Below, piece after piece: positions 35,871 through 43,113 of a DNA stretch of 64,000 bases (position 1 is its first letter; each line of letters starts with the position of its first letter). The DNA comes from Natrarchaeobius halalkaliphilus (GTDB taxonomy: Archaea > Halobacteriota > Halobacteria > Halobacteriales > Natrialbaceae): the NCBI RefSeq assembly GCF_003841485.1, contig NZ_REFY01000002.1, positions 62,001-126,000 on the forward strand, in the 5' to 3' direction. The position numbers and the translations under genes were made by a program. The notes under the pieces are model-generated. The model was not told the DNA's origin, made no database searches, and saw nothing but the letters and a program-made list of their open reading frames with translations.

Positions 35871-35980
35871 TCACTTATAGTTGCCGGTACGGGCCAACCC
35901 GCTGGGAACGAACGCTACCTGACTTCCGCCGGAGCGCCGGTCGACCGGGTGTCGGTTTGAAGGCGAACGTCGTCAGAACC

Positions 35981-36451
35981 TCACAGCTCGACGCCGCTGG
36001 GGATCAGGCTGTGCTGGCGAAGCAGGCTCCCCTCGTCGTCGTAGACCAGGAAGGTACGTTTATCGTAGGTGACGAAGTGGTCTCCCTCGAGGCTAATGGT
36101 AACCTCGTACCTGCCACCGTCTTCGTCCGTCGCTTCGCCATAGCCTCGAGCGGCGCGGATGAACAGCAGGACGTCTTCGGCGTCCTCGTTGAGCTCGAGG
36201 ATGAACTCTCCCGTGACCCGGTTGGTCACGCTGACGACGCCCGGGGCGTCGGTTCCGAACGGTTCCTGAAGCCGAAGAGCGACGTCCGTCTCGCTTGCAT
36301 CCAGTATGTCGCCGTCGAGACCGGTAAGGCGCTCGCGAAGCATCGTCGATGGGCCCGTGAAGTCGATCGATACCGATGGTTTACTCGGTTCGGCGTCCGT
36401 TTCGACCCAGTCGACATTGCTAACGTCTAACGTGAAATGCTCGCGCCTCAT
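35981..36451 (-). CDS. DUF5793 protein
   Basis: A 156-residue haloarchaeal protein, entirely strand-and-helix with no membrane segment, starting MRREHFTLDVSNVDWVETD. The central block FTGPSTMLRERLTGLDGDIL and the C-terminal YEVTISLEGDHFVTYDKRTF are probably the conserved core. No function is known to me. The ATG at 36451 is chosen over the upstream start because the extra 20 residues look like leader DNA. Confidence 0.72.
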   Translation of the reverse strand: MRREHFTLDVSNVDWVETDAEPSKPSVSIDFTGPSTMLRERLTGLDGDILDASETDVALRLQEPFGTDAPGVVSVTNRVTGEFILELNEDAEDVLLFIRAARGYGEATDEDGGRYEVTISLEGDHFVTYDKRTFLVYDDEGSLLRQHSLIPSGVEL

Positions 36452-36611
36452 TCCGTATCCCTCGGTTAGTACTCCCATCGTATGAACGTAACGCACGATC
36501 AGTGCGATCACTGATACGTCCGGGAGATTTCACCGACTGCAAGGAACGCAGACGGGGGTGCCGAGAGCGATCACCTCCTCCTTACATTCGGCGAGCAGCC
36601 AACCGATTTAA

Positions 36612-36785
36612 GACGAGGACGTTCGTGACCCCCTCCTGTACCGCGACACCGATCGAAACGACGTCGAGACGATCCTGAAAGGGACGGTCCGTGAGTACCT
36701 CGAGCGCTACGATTCGAACCTTGAGCCGGCGGAGTTCTACCGACTGCTCTACGTCATCCACCGCGGTTTCCGAGGGCGAGACGGC
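36612..36785 (+). pseudogene. Fragment of a type IV pilus/secretion ATPase
   Basis: After an in-frame TAA at 36609 and without any start codon, the frame reads DEDVRDPLLYRDTDRNDVET, then ILKGTVREYLERYDSNLEP and AEFYRLLYVIHRGFRG. This resembles the region just before the core ATPase domain of haloarchaeal PilB/TadA-type proteins (compare the typical LYYIxRDFxGYGKID). The similarity stops near 36780; no Walker motifs follow. It is a truncated relic, not a gene. The assignment is from remembered family patterns. Confidence 0.42.
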
Positions 36786-36896
36786 TACATACGGAACGCT
36801 GTTCTATTACGCGGCGCTCGTCGTGTGAGCGAACGGCGTCACGTCCACCGACCGCCAGTCGAACGCTTTTTGCGAACGCCGCGAGGATCTCAGACA

Positions 36897-37613
36897 ATGG
36901 GCGACCGCCAGGACCGATCCGACGACCGCTCCCGGCGAGATACCGTGCGAGACACCTACGACCGCATCGCGAGCCACTTCGCCTCGACTCGAGAGTACGC
37001 CTGGCCCGAGGTCGAAGCCTTCGTCGACCAACAGACAGCCGTCGACGAGGGTATCGGACTCGATCTGGGCTGTGGAAACTGTCGACACGCCGAGTTGCTC
37101 GCGGCGCTCGATGGCGTCGGACCCGTCGTGGGTCTCGACGTTAGTCGCGGTTTGCTCGAGACGGGACGAAAGCGAGCACGCGAACGCGAGTTCGCCGTCG
37201 GACTGGTCCAGGGAGACGCCGCGACGCTGCCGCTGGTCGATGACTGCGTCGGAGTCGGAATCTACGTCGCGACCCTCCATCATCTGCCGACTCGCGAGAG
37301 TCGCCGGCGCAGTCTCGACGAACTCGCACGGGTGCTCGCCCCCGGCGGTCGCGCCCTCGTCAGCGCCTGGTCGACGGCTCACAGCTCCTTCGACGAAACG
37401 GAAGGCTTCGACACGACGATCGAGTGGACGCTTCCCGACGGCGAGACCGTCGATCGGTTCTACCACATCTACGCCCCCGATGAGTTCGAAGCCGATCTCC
37501 GAGCGAGCGACCTCGAATTGCTCGAGTGGGAGCTCTCGAGCGGGAACTGTTATGCGACGGTGGCCGGGGACGGTGGCGGCGGTGAAGTGGATGCGCAGTC
37601 GGTCGATTACTGA
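36897..37613 (+). CDS. SAM methyltransferase, Trm9-like
   Basis: A 238-residue class I methyltransferase. The N-terminus (RDTYDRIASHFASTREYAWP) matches the Trm9/ABH8 group that methylates wobble uridines of tRNA. The SAM loop is LDLGCGNCRHAELLAAL (about residues 57-73), motif IV is YVATLHHLPT, and a Trm9-like EWTLPDGETVDRFYHIYAPD region follows. Trm9 enzymes need the partner Trm112. Start is ATG 36897; the open frame continues upstream through the PilB fragment only by chance. Confidence 0.82.
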   Translation: MGDRQDRSDDRSRRDTVRDTYDRIASHFASTREYAWPEVEAFVDQQTAVDEGIGLDLGCGNCRHAELLAALDGVGPVVGLDVSRGLLETGRKRAREREFAVGLVQGDAATLPLVDDCVGVGIYVATLHHLPTRESRRRSLDELARVLAPGGRALVSAWSTAHSSFDETEGFDTTIEWTLPDGETVDRFYHIYAPDEFEADLRASDLELLEWELSSGNCYATVAGDGGGGEVDAQSVDY

Positions 37614-37663
37614 CTCGAAATGAGAAGAGTCTTAACTTGGCCGCACCCAAACCCAGACACGGA

Positions 37664-37734
37664 GCGCGGATGGTCTAGTGGTAGGACCTGAGCCTTCCAA
37701 GCTCATGGCCCGGGTTCAAATCCCGGTCCGCGCA
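37664..37734 (+). tRNA. tRNA-Gly (TCC)
   Basis: Acceptor stem GCGCGGA/TCCGCGC, anticodon loop CTTCCAA giving anticodon TCC, T-arm GGGTTCAAATCCC and discriminator A; CCA is not encoded. A TATA-like CTTAAC lies about 30 bases upstream. An integrase-like remnant follows directly. Confidence 0.95.
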
Positions 37735-37773
37735 TTACTGCGGCGAGCAATACTGCGAGCAGCAGGAATCGCC

Positions 37774-37786
37774 ACCGGGATTTGAA
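37774..37786 (-). repeat. Inverted 13-base copy of the tRNA-Gly T-arm
   Basis: ACCGGGATTTGAA is the exact reverse complement of tRNA bases 37715-37727, 40 bases downstream of the tRNA end. It could be a rearranged attachment-site relic. Confidence 0.55.
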
Positions 37787-37792
37787 GCACGC

Positions 37793-37815
37793 GAGTCGCA
37801 GCGCGAACGGAGTGA
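37793..37815 (+). repeat. 23-base repeat, left copy
   Basis: GAGTCGCAGCGCGAACGGAG followed by TGA. It matches 21 of 23 bases at 40071-40093 (GCGC replaced by GTGT), at the other end of the accessory block. The phrase resembles sequences I have seen dispersed in haloarchaeal genomes, so it may be a general repeat and not an element boundary. Confidence 0.5.
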
Positions 37816-37975
37816 AGAAACCGAGAACATCGTCCTCGTACCCGAACCGTCAGCGAAACACCTCAATCCTCGGCAGCGCGTTTCCTACCGAGACCATCGA
37901 CGCAAGCTCGTCGATCGAATGCTATCCGAGGGAAAAGATCCGAAGCGATCGAAATCGGCGACGAGGCGAAACACA
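37814..37975 (+). pseudogene. N-terminal remnant of a tyrosine integrase
   Basis: Open frame without start codon reading ETENIVLVPEPSAKHL, then NPRQRVSYRDHRRKLVDRML, then SEGKDPKRSKSATRRN. It resembles the N-terminal (SAM-like) domain of haloarchaeal tRNA-site integrases (pattern L-N-x-R-Q-x-x-x-Y and G-K-D-P). The catalytic domain is absent. Location immediately after tRNA-Gly supports a degraded integration. Family call is from memory. Confidence 0.42.
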
Positions 37976-37995
37976 CCGACGATTGGACGGACGAG

Positions 37996-38490
37996 ATGCC
38001 GGGAGTCGACCGCGTGATTTCGGTCGCGTTGACGATCGAGCAACCGCGGACGGCGGACTGGATCGCGGAGCAAGCGGCGGTATCACCGACGACGGCACGG
38101 AGTCACCTCGAGCGGTTGGTCGATCTGCATATCTTGAGTGCAGTCGAACAGCGAGGTGCGAAGACGTACTACCCCGATGCCGCGTACCAGCGGTTCAAAG
38201 AAGTATCACAGTTGATCGAGGAACACACTCGCAACGAGATCGAGACGATAGCGGTCACCGCAAAGGAGGATATCGAGGAACTCAGGGAAACGTACGATGT
38301 CGAGAGCCCGGACGAACTGCGGAAACTCGCGACGGCCGAAGACACCTCCTCGACGGAGGCACGAGAGTACTTCAAAAAGGCATCCGAGTGGGACTCGCAC
38401 TTACACACGGTCTCGATAGCGGAGGAAGCGCTCGAGCGATACGAGAAATTCAGTGACCACTACCAACCGTCGGTGGATTCCGCTGTATAA
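37996..38490 (+). CDS. Winged-helix regulator (DUF7342-like)
   Basis: A 164-residue haloarchaeal regulator. Residues about 8-55 form a winged helix (ALTIEQPRTADWIAEQAAVS, then TARSHLERLVDLHILSAVEQ) and a long helical C-terminus may bind the partner. Family members usually have a W-x-E-E or similar block before this domain. Here DDWTDE lies just upstream of the ATG with no start codon, which suggests that the true N-terminus was lost when the integrase remnant was joined. The next gene begins directly after its TAA stop. Confidence 0.7.
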   Translation: MPGVDRVISVALTIEQPRTADWIAEQAAVSPTTARSHLERLVDLHILSAVEQRGAKTYYPDAAYQRFKEVSQLIEEHTRNEIETIAVTAKEDIEELRETYDVESPDELRKLATAEDTSSTEAREYFKKASEWDSHLHTVSIAEEALERYEKFSDHYQPSVDSAV

Positions 38491-38997
38491 ATGTCTCTCG
38501 GCGCATTGCTGGCAGACGGCGGATCCGACCCGATCGGTCTCTCCGGTCGTCGTGGTCGGATCTTCGAACAGTTACGGATCAATCTGAACCACCATCCCGC
38601 GACTGAGACGGTTGTCGTCAGACCGACACGCGACCAGAAAGACCGGAAACTCGTCGCGCAGTTCGATACGCAGATATTGGTCGATGGACTGGCCGACGCG
38701 GACGAAGTCAGGCTCGAGATCAACTGGTGGACGCACCCGATCGGGACCGACGACCAGCTCAAATTCCACTGTATCGAGTCGTCGAGCTACGATTGCGGCT
38801 GGCACCGACAGCCGCATCCGGAGGAGTCGGACATCCCGTTCGACCACTTTCAGCAGCGAGCCTCGCCGGAGAGCGACTACCAATACTAGGGGGTCGACTT
38901 TCTGGAAGACACTCCCGTCGGACTACTGTGGGAAGTGACGCGAACACGACTTCCGAGGATTATCCGGGCTCGGTACGATCCTGATACGGAGTTTTGA
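38491..38997 (+). pseudogene. Toxin-like partner with an in-frame TAG
   Basis: ATG 38491 follows the regulator's TAA without a gap. The frame reads a hydrophilic protein (FEQLRINLNHHPATETVVV, then FHCIESSSYDCGWHRQPHPE) to a TAG at 38887-38889. The same frame then continues GVDFLEDTPVGLLWEVTRTR to TGA 38995-38997. The part after TAG looks like the natural C-terminus of this regulator-linked family, so the gene is probably broken by one nonsense change. The 132-residue product might still be made. Toxin role is inferred from gene pairing. Confidence 0.6.
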
Positions 38998-39089
38998 TAG
39001 TCGTCAGCTACTGCGTCGTGAATCTCCCAGTGGCGTTCCATGCCGCGTCTCCCGATGAACCGCAACATTCACTCACGAACCGTATCAGG
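38980..39089. repeat. 110-base segment with 10-base inverted ends
   Basis: CCTGATACGG at 38980-38989 is repeated as its reverse complement CCGTATCAGG at 39080-39089. The latter decamer also ends the hairpin element at 43022-43100 (bases 43096-43105). The interior is not palindromic. It may be a related, decayed element. The left arm overlaps the end of the toxin-like frame. Confidence 0.35.
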
Positions 39090-39265
39090 TGTCATTCCAC
39101 GAGTTCGTCGTCGGTCGGGGGTGTCATAGAACCGTCCCACTGTATTCATCCCCTTCTACAGCGAATACACTGATGAGTAGGTCTGCTTATTGACCGAACA
39201 ACATAGAACAAATAACGGTTTGACCTTTGAGAAGACACTTACTTGTCTACAATGTCTTATGTGCT

Positions 39266-39946
39266 ATGAACCGCCGTGAGGTCCTTGTTACGATGGGAAT
39301 ATCTCTCAGTACTCCTCTCGTCGGTTGCCTCCAAACTAGCAATATCGGAAGTGAAAACGAAGAACAGGGATACGAAGAGTGCTATTTCATCGAGATACAA
39401 TATGAATGGTTCCCTCAAGACATCAAAGACGAAGTTGACATTGCACTTGAAGAAGGGAGTTATGAAACTGACACGTTACTGTTTGCTGAAGCTGTTGACG
39501 TTGAAGAGTCGCATCTGGTGGTAAACGACACTCCATACAAACCGGTCGTTGAGACTACAAACGAGACACAAGCTCTCGAACTCCACGAAGTGGACGTTAT
39601 TCGGACGCCCGATCCGAGAATCATCCGCGTCCGAAACGACGGCGACCGCAAACATGAGGTGCATGTGGAATTAACAAATGGAGAATCGTTCGTTGATGAA
39701 ACCATCACTCTGGAGTCGGGAGAAGAAACCGAACTCGAAGCAACCGACAGGTTCGGCACGTACAACCTCTCCGCTCGAACGCTTACCGGGCACGGTACTG
39801 AAGAACACGGCTACCGGTACTCAATTAGTGATTCGACTCGACACGCATACGTCACGGTAGCTGAAGAAGAGGTACGGGTCAGTCATACCGAGTCCGACCT
39901 TGAACCATGTTCGTGGGATGTCACAGGGTCCGACTTTCCCAACTAA
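39266..39946 (+). CDS. Lipoprotein, 226 residues
   Basis: Starts MNRREVLVTMGISLSTPLVG with a lipobox cysteine (LVGC), so it is probably exported and lipid-anchored; the twin arginine suggests the Tat route. The mature part is acidic and strand-rich with an immunoglobulin-like feel (EVHVELTNGESFVDETITLE). Base composition is visibly AT-richer than the flanking core genes, and its promoter region (39100-39250) is AT-rich too, suggesting transfer. No family is recognised. ATG 39266 is preferred to an upstream start that would bury the signal peptide. Confidence 0.66.
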   Translation: MNRREVLVTMGISLSTPLVGCLQTSNIGSENEEQGYEECYFIEIQYEWFPQDIKDEVDIALEEGSYETDTLLFAEAVDVEESHLVVNDTPYKPVVETTNETQALELHEVDVIRTPDPRIIRVRNDGDRKHEVHVELTNGESFVDETITLESGEETELEATDRFGTYNLSARTLTGHGTEEHGYRYSISDSTRHAYVTVAEEEVRVSHTESDLEPCSWDVTGSDFPN

Positions 39947-40070
39947 TACCTAATATTCGATGCTATCACAGGTGACATTTTGATTGGACTTCCTGTTCAG
40001 TATATGCCTTGTACTTACCGAATCTGTTGATAAGGTAGCAAAGGTATTCGAACCGTTCTATGACACCTTC

Positions 40071-40093
40071 GAGTCGCAGTGTGAACGGAGTGA
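40071..40093 (+). repeat. 23-base repeat, right copy
   Basis: GAGTCGCAGTGTGAACGGAG followed by TGA, paired with 37793-37815 (two mismatches). It lies 19 bases beyond the stop of the beta-propeller gene. Confidence 0.5.
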
Positions 40094-40112
40094 GCGACCG
40101 TCTCGCCCCTTG

Positions 40113-41324
40113 CTATGTTTCCTCGAGTGCGTAGAGGTGGCCGTCTTCGCTGCCGACGTAGACGGTATCGTCGACAACGGCGGGCGAACTCGCGACGCCG
40201 CCGTCGGTCGAAAACCGCCATCTAGTTTCGCCGTCGACCGCCGAGAGCGCGTAGACGTGGCTGTCTTCGTTTCCGACGTAGAGGGTGTCACCGACGACGG
40301 CCGGACTGCTTCGGATCTGCTGGAACCCACTGCTCGACCAGTAGTGAGTCGCGGGATCGTCCGGTCCCTCACCCTCGGTTTCCGCGCTCTCCGGCGAGAG
40401 CGCGTAGATCCTGCTGTCGAAACCTCCGACGTAGACGACGTTCTCGAGGACGGCGGGACTGGCCGTTACTGATCCCTCGGTGAGGAACGTCCAGCGGATT
40501 TCGCCCGAGTCGGCGTCGATGGCGTAGACGTGGTCGTCGTTGCTACCGACGTAGACGACGCCGTCGGCAACGGCCGGTCTGCTCTGAATCCAGTCACCCG
40601 TCTGGACCGCCCAACGCTGTTCGTCTAGCTCGCGGTCGATCGCGTACAGGGACTGGTCCCCGCTTCCGACGAAAACGGCGTCCTCGGTGACGGCGGGTGC
40701 GCGCTGTATCGACCCGTCGGTTTCGAACTCGCCCAGTTCCTCTCCGTCGTCGGCCGAAAGCGCGTACAGAACGGTGTCCGTGCTGCCGACGTAGACCGTG
40801 CCATCGACGACAGTCGGGCTGCCGGCGATCATGCCGCCGGCTCGAAATTGCCAGACCTCCTCGCCGTCGTCGGCCGAAAGCGCAGAGAGAGTGCCGTCCT
40901 GGCTGCCGACATAGACCGTGCCATCGACGACTGCCGGACTACTCGTGACGGAGTCACCGGTCGTGACGCGCCACTCCTCGTCACCGTCGTCGGTCGAAAC
41001 CGCGTACACCGTTCCGCCGTTGGTGCCGACGAACGCGGTTCCATCGACGACTGCGGGGCTACTGTAGACGGGGTCCTCGGTCGGAAACGACCAGCGGGCC
41101 TCGACGCCGCCCGTTGGCCCCTGTCCGGGTGCCCGGCCGGTGTTCGCGGCGTCGAACTGAAACGTCGGCCAGTCCTCGCTGGCGTCCGGATCGCCTGGAT
41201 CGACGTCGACCTCGACATCGTCCGATCCGTCTCCGTTCGAACCACCGAGACAACCGGCCAGACCGACGGCGCACGCCGTTGTGGCTCCGCGAAGGAAGCC
41301 GCGTCGATCGCGTACAGGTCTCAT
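40113..41324 (-). CDS. PQQ-type beta-propeller lipoprotein
   Basis: A 403-residue exported protein. The signal (MRPVRDRRGFLRGATTACAV) has a twin-arginine motif and a lipobox cysteine (LAGC). The mature part has about seven repeats of GTVYVGSxDGxLYALSADDG, the blades of a PQQ/pyrrolo-quinoline-like propeller; such domains hold substrates or assemble membrane complexes and need not bind PQQ. Acidic linker before the first blade. The start ATG 41324 is well supported; the longer frame is spurious. Confidence 0.88.
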   Translation of the reverse strand: MRPVRDRRGFLRGATTACAVGLAGCLGGSNGDGSDDVEVDVDPGDPDASEDWPTFQFDAANTGRAPGQGPTGGVEARWSFPTEDPVYSSPAVVDGTAFVGTNGGTVYAVSTDDGDEEWRVTTGDSVTSSPAVVDGTVYVGSQDGTLSALSADDGEEVWQFRAGGMIAGSPTVVDGTVYVGSTDTVLYALSADDGEELGEFETDGSIQRAPAVTEDAVFVGSGDQSLYAIDRELDEQRWAVQTGDWIQSRPAVADGVVYVGSNDDHVYAIDADSGEIRWTFLTEGSVTASPAVLENVVYVGGFDSRIYALSPESAETEGEGPDDPATHYWSSSGFQQIRSSPAVVGDTLYVGNEDSHVYALSAVDGETRWRFSTDGGVASSPAVVDDTVYVGSEDGHLYALEET

Positions 41325-41397
41325 TTCGGTTACAACAGTCTCCGCAGTAGAGCCATATAGGCTTCCTGTTGTCCTACGGCGTCGCCGGCCGGTGGCG

Positions 41398-42036
41398 CTA
41401 GCGCGACCGGGCGACGACCGCAAGGTGATCCGCGTGGTACGGCTCGAGTCGTCGACGCTCGAGAATCTCGTATCCCTCATCGAGCTCCGTTTCGACGTCC
41501 GTAAAGACGTCCTCGGGATCGCGAGTCACGTCCTCGCTGCGAGCTTTGACGGCGAGCAGCAGTCTGCCGTCGTCCGCGAGGAATCGTCGATTCTCGAGGG
41601 CGACGCGGGCCTGCCCACGGGTCGCGACGTCCTGAACGATCGCGTCAACGTCTGCTTCGACGACGTGTGCGTACGTCGCCGGCTTGCGGGCGTCCGCGAG
41701 CAGTGGAAAGAGCCGCGGTCGAGACGCCGCGGCATCGAGTAAGTCCCTGGCCGGACGGGCGGCGAACTCGACGGCGTACGTCGGGCCGGCGAAGTCCGCG
41801 ACGTGACTCACCGTCGTCCCGCTCGCAGCACCCAGATAGAGCACCGTTTCGTCGCCTCGAAGCCCCGTCTCCATTCCGAGTTCGAACATCGCTCCAAGTT
41901 TGGATCGGTCGGGATTCCAGGCGCGCCACTCGCCATCGGTCGGCTCGCCGTAGACCGCCTCGCCACGGGTAGCGAGTCGATCCGATCCGTCGAACGTCCG
42001 TCGTTCGACCCCCTCGGGAAGCGTCGGTTCACTCAT
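41398..42036 (-). CDS. flpA: Fibrillarin-like rRNA/tRNA 2'-O-methyltransferase
   Basis: Catalytic subunit of box C/D RNPs, which methylate ribose 2'-OH at guide-directed sites in rRNA and tRNA. The 212-residue protein shows the N-terminal RSKLGAMFELGM (about residues 45-56) and the SAM loop TVLYLGAASGTTVSHVADF (about 64-82), then IVQDVATRGQARVALENRRF typical of archaeal fibrillarin. It overlaps the nop5 stop by eight bases, so the two RNP proteins are made together. Confidence 0.94.
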   Translation of the reverse strand: MSEPTLPEGVERRTFDGSDRLATRGEAVYGEPTDGEWRAWNPDRSKLGAMFELGMETGLRGDETVLYLGAASGTTVSHVADFAGPTYAVEFAARPARDLLDAAASRPRLFPLLADARKPATYAHVVEADVDAIVQDVATRGQARVALENRRFLADDGRLLLAVKARSEDVTRDPEDVFTDVETELDEGYEILERRRLEPYHADHLAVVARSR

Positions 42037-42946
42037 CACCATCACCGCCGTTCGCATCAGCGTCCGCGGTGCGTGCCTGTATCGCTTCGATCCGTTCGTT
42101 TAGTTCCGCCTCGAGGTCGGGCCTTGGCTCGCCCGAATAGTGATCGACGCGGGCCGCGATAGCGAGCTTTCCGGCGAGCGCGCGTGCTGCTGACCCTCGG
42201 TGGTCCGGGTGAGTTCCCCGGACTGCGTCGTGGACGTAGATGATCCCGTGTTTGGGCGAGGGAGCGTGTCCCCGGAGATGAGCGAACAGGGCGTCTTCCG
42301 CGCCGAGAACCTGTATCGTCCCGCTCGGTTTTTTCGCGAGGGGTTCGAGGCCGCCGGCGAGCGAGATCAGTCGGGCCGCGAGCACCGGACCGGCCAGGGT
42401 AGCGAGGTTCGGTGCGACGACGGGGGTTCGTCGTTCGACGAACCGACGGAGGTCTTCGGCTTCGTCAGCGAGGTCGGTTACGCGGGCCGCGAGCGAGTGA
42501 ATCGGTCGTTCGTCGGGACCGAAATCCGGCGAAGGAACGGTATCGGTACTATTTCTACCCGATCGATCCACGAGCGTTCGTGCATACTCGACGCCCGTTC
42601 CCGACTCCGAATCGACGGATCCACCCCACTCCGCGAGGCGCTCTGCGAGTTCGTTCGCCGTCCGATCGCAGTCGTCCATCGCACGGACGGCGTGGACGAG
42701 CTGGCGGTCGTCGGCTGCCTCACGCTCGGTGACCGTCGCTCGAGTCGCCTCCGTCGTCGCGTTCTTGAGCGCGTCGTAGTACGCCGGTTCGTCGTCGACG
42801 AAGCCGGCTTCGACGGCCAGTGCGGGCCACTCACGGGGAGTGGATGTCTCGCCCTCACGTATCGCCGCGACTGCCGACTCGAGATCGGCGCGATCGGGGT
42901 CGACGTCGACGAACCATCCTGCGTCTGCGGATGGGCTCTCGTTCAT
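42029..42946 (-). CDS. nop5: Nop5/Nop56 box C/D RNP protein
   Basis: Scaffold of box C/D RNPs, joining fibrillarin to L7Ae and guide RNA. The 305-residue protein has a short N-terminal domain that binds fibrillarin and a coiled region (about residues 160-190). The Nop domain reads APNLATLAGPVLAARLISLA, then HLRGHAPSPKHGIIYVHDAV. The C-terminus is acidic. It is shorter than bacterial-size expectations but normal for haloarchaea. First gene of the flpA operon. Confidence 0.93.
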   Translation of the reverse strand: MNESPSADAGWFVDVDPDRADLESAVAAIREGETSTPREWPALAVEAGFVDDEPAYYDALKNATTEATRATVTEREAADDRQLVHAVRAMDDCDRTANELAERLAEWGGSVDSESGTGVEYARTLVDRSGRNSTDTVPSPDFGPDERPIHSLAARVTDLADEAEDLRRFVERRTPVVAPNLATLAGPVLAARLISLAGGLEPLAKKPSGTIQVLGAEDALFAHLRGHAPSPKHGIIYVHDAVRGTHPDHRGSAARALAGKLAIAARVDHYSGEPRPDLEAELNERIEAIQARTADADANGGDGDE

Positions 42947-43021
42947 GATTCACCGTAGCGGACGGCATCGTATATGCGTTCCCGAACGCGACGACCCCTC
43001 GAACCGGATCGAGAAGACTCA

Positions 43022-43100
43022 TACGGACTGCTGTAAGTCATTTCCGGAGCGATCGGGGCCGTCCCGCGGTCGCTCCGGTAAACAGTTACAGCAATCCGTA
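43022..43100. repeat. 79-base nested hairpin element, copy 1
   Basis: Outer arms TACGGACTGCTGTAA and TTACAGCAATCCGTA are inverted with one mismatch, and inner arms CCGGAGCGA/TCGCTCCGG are perfect. Copy 2 is at 47836-47915 with the same ends and layout. It sits between nop5 and the transporter. It has no coding capacity, so it looks like a MITE or a dispersed structured repeat. Confidence 0.65.
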
Positions 43101-43113
43101 TCAGGGACGAAAA

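Noticed and set aside
38887-38889. Recoding of the TAG as an amino acid
   Set aside because: No pyrrolysine machinery is seen and haloarchaea are not known to use it; a nonsense mutation is simpler.
39984-40472. A plus-strand frame overlapping the end of the beta-propeller gene
   Set aside because: It begins at a non-ATG codon, overlaps the propeller gene in antisense and loses any protein-like character within it.
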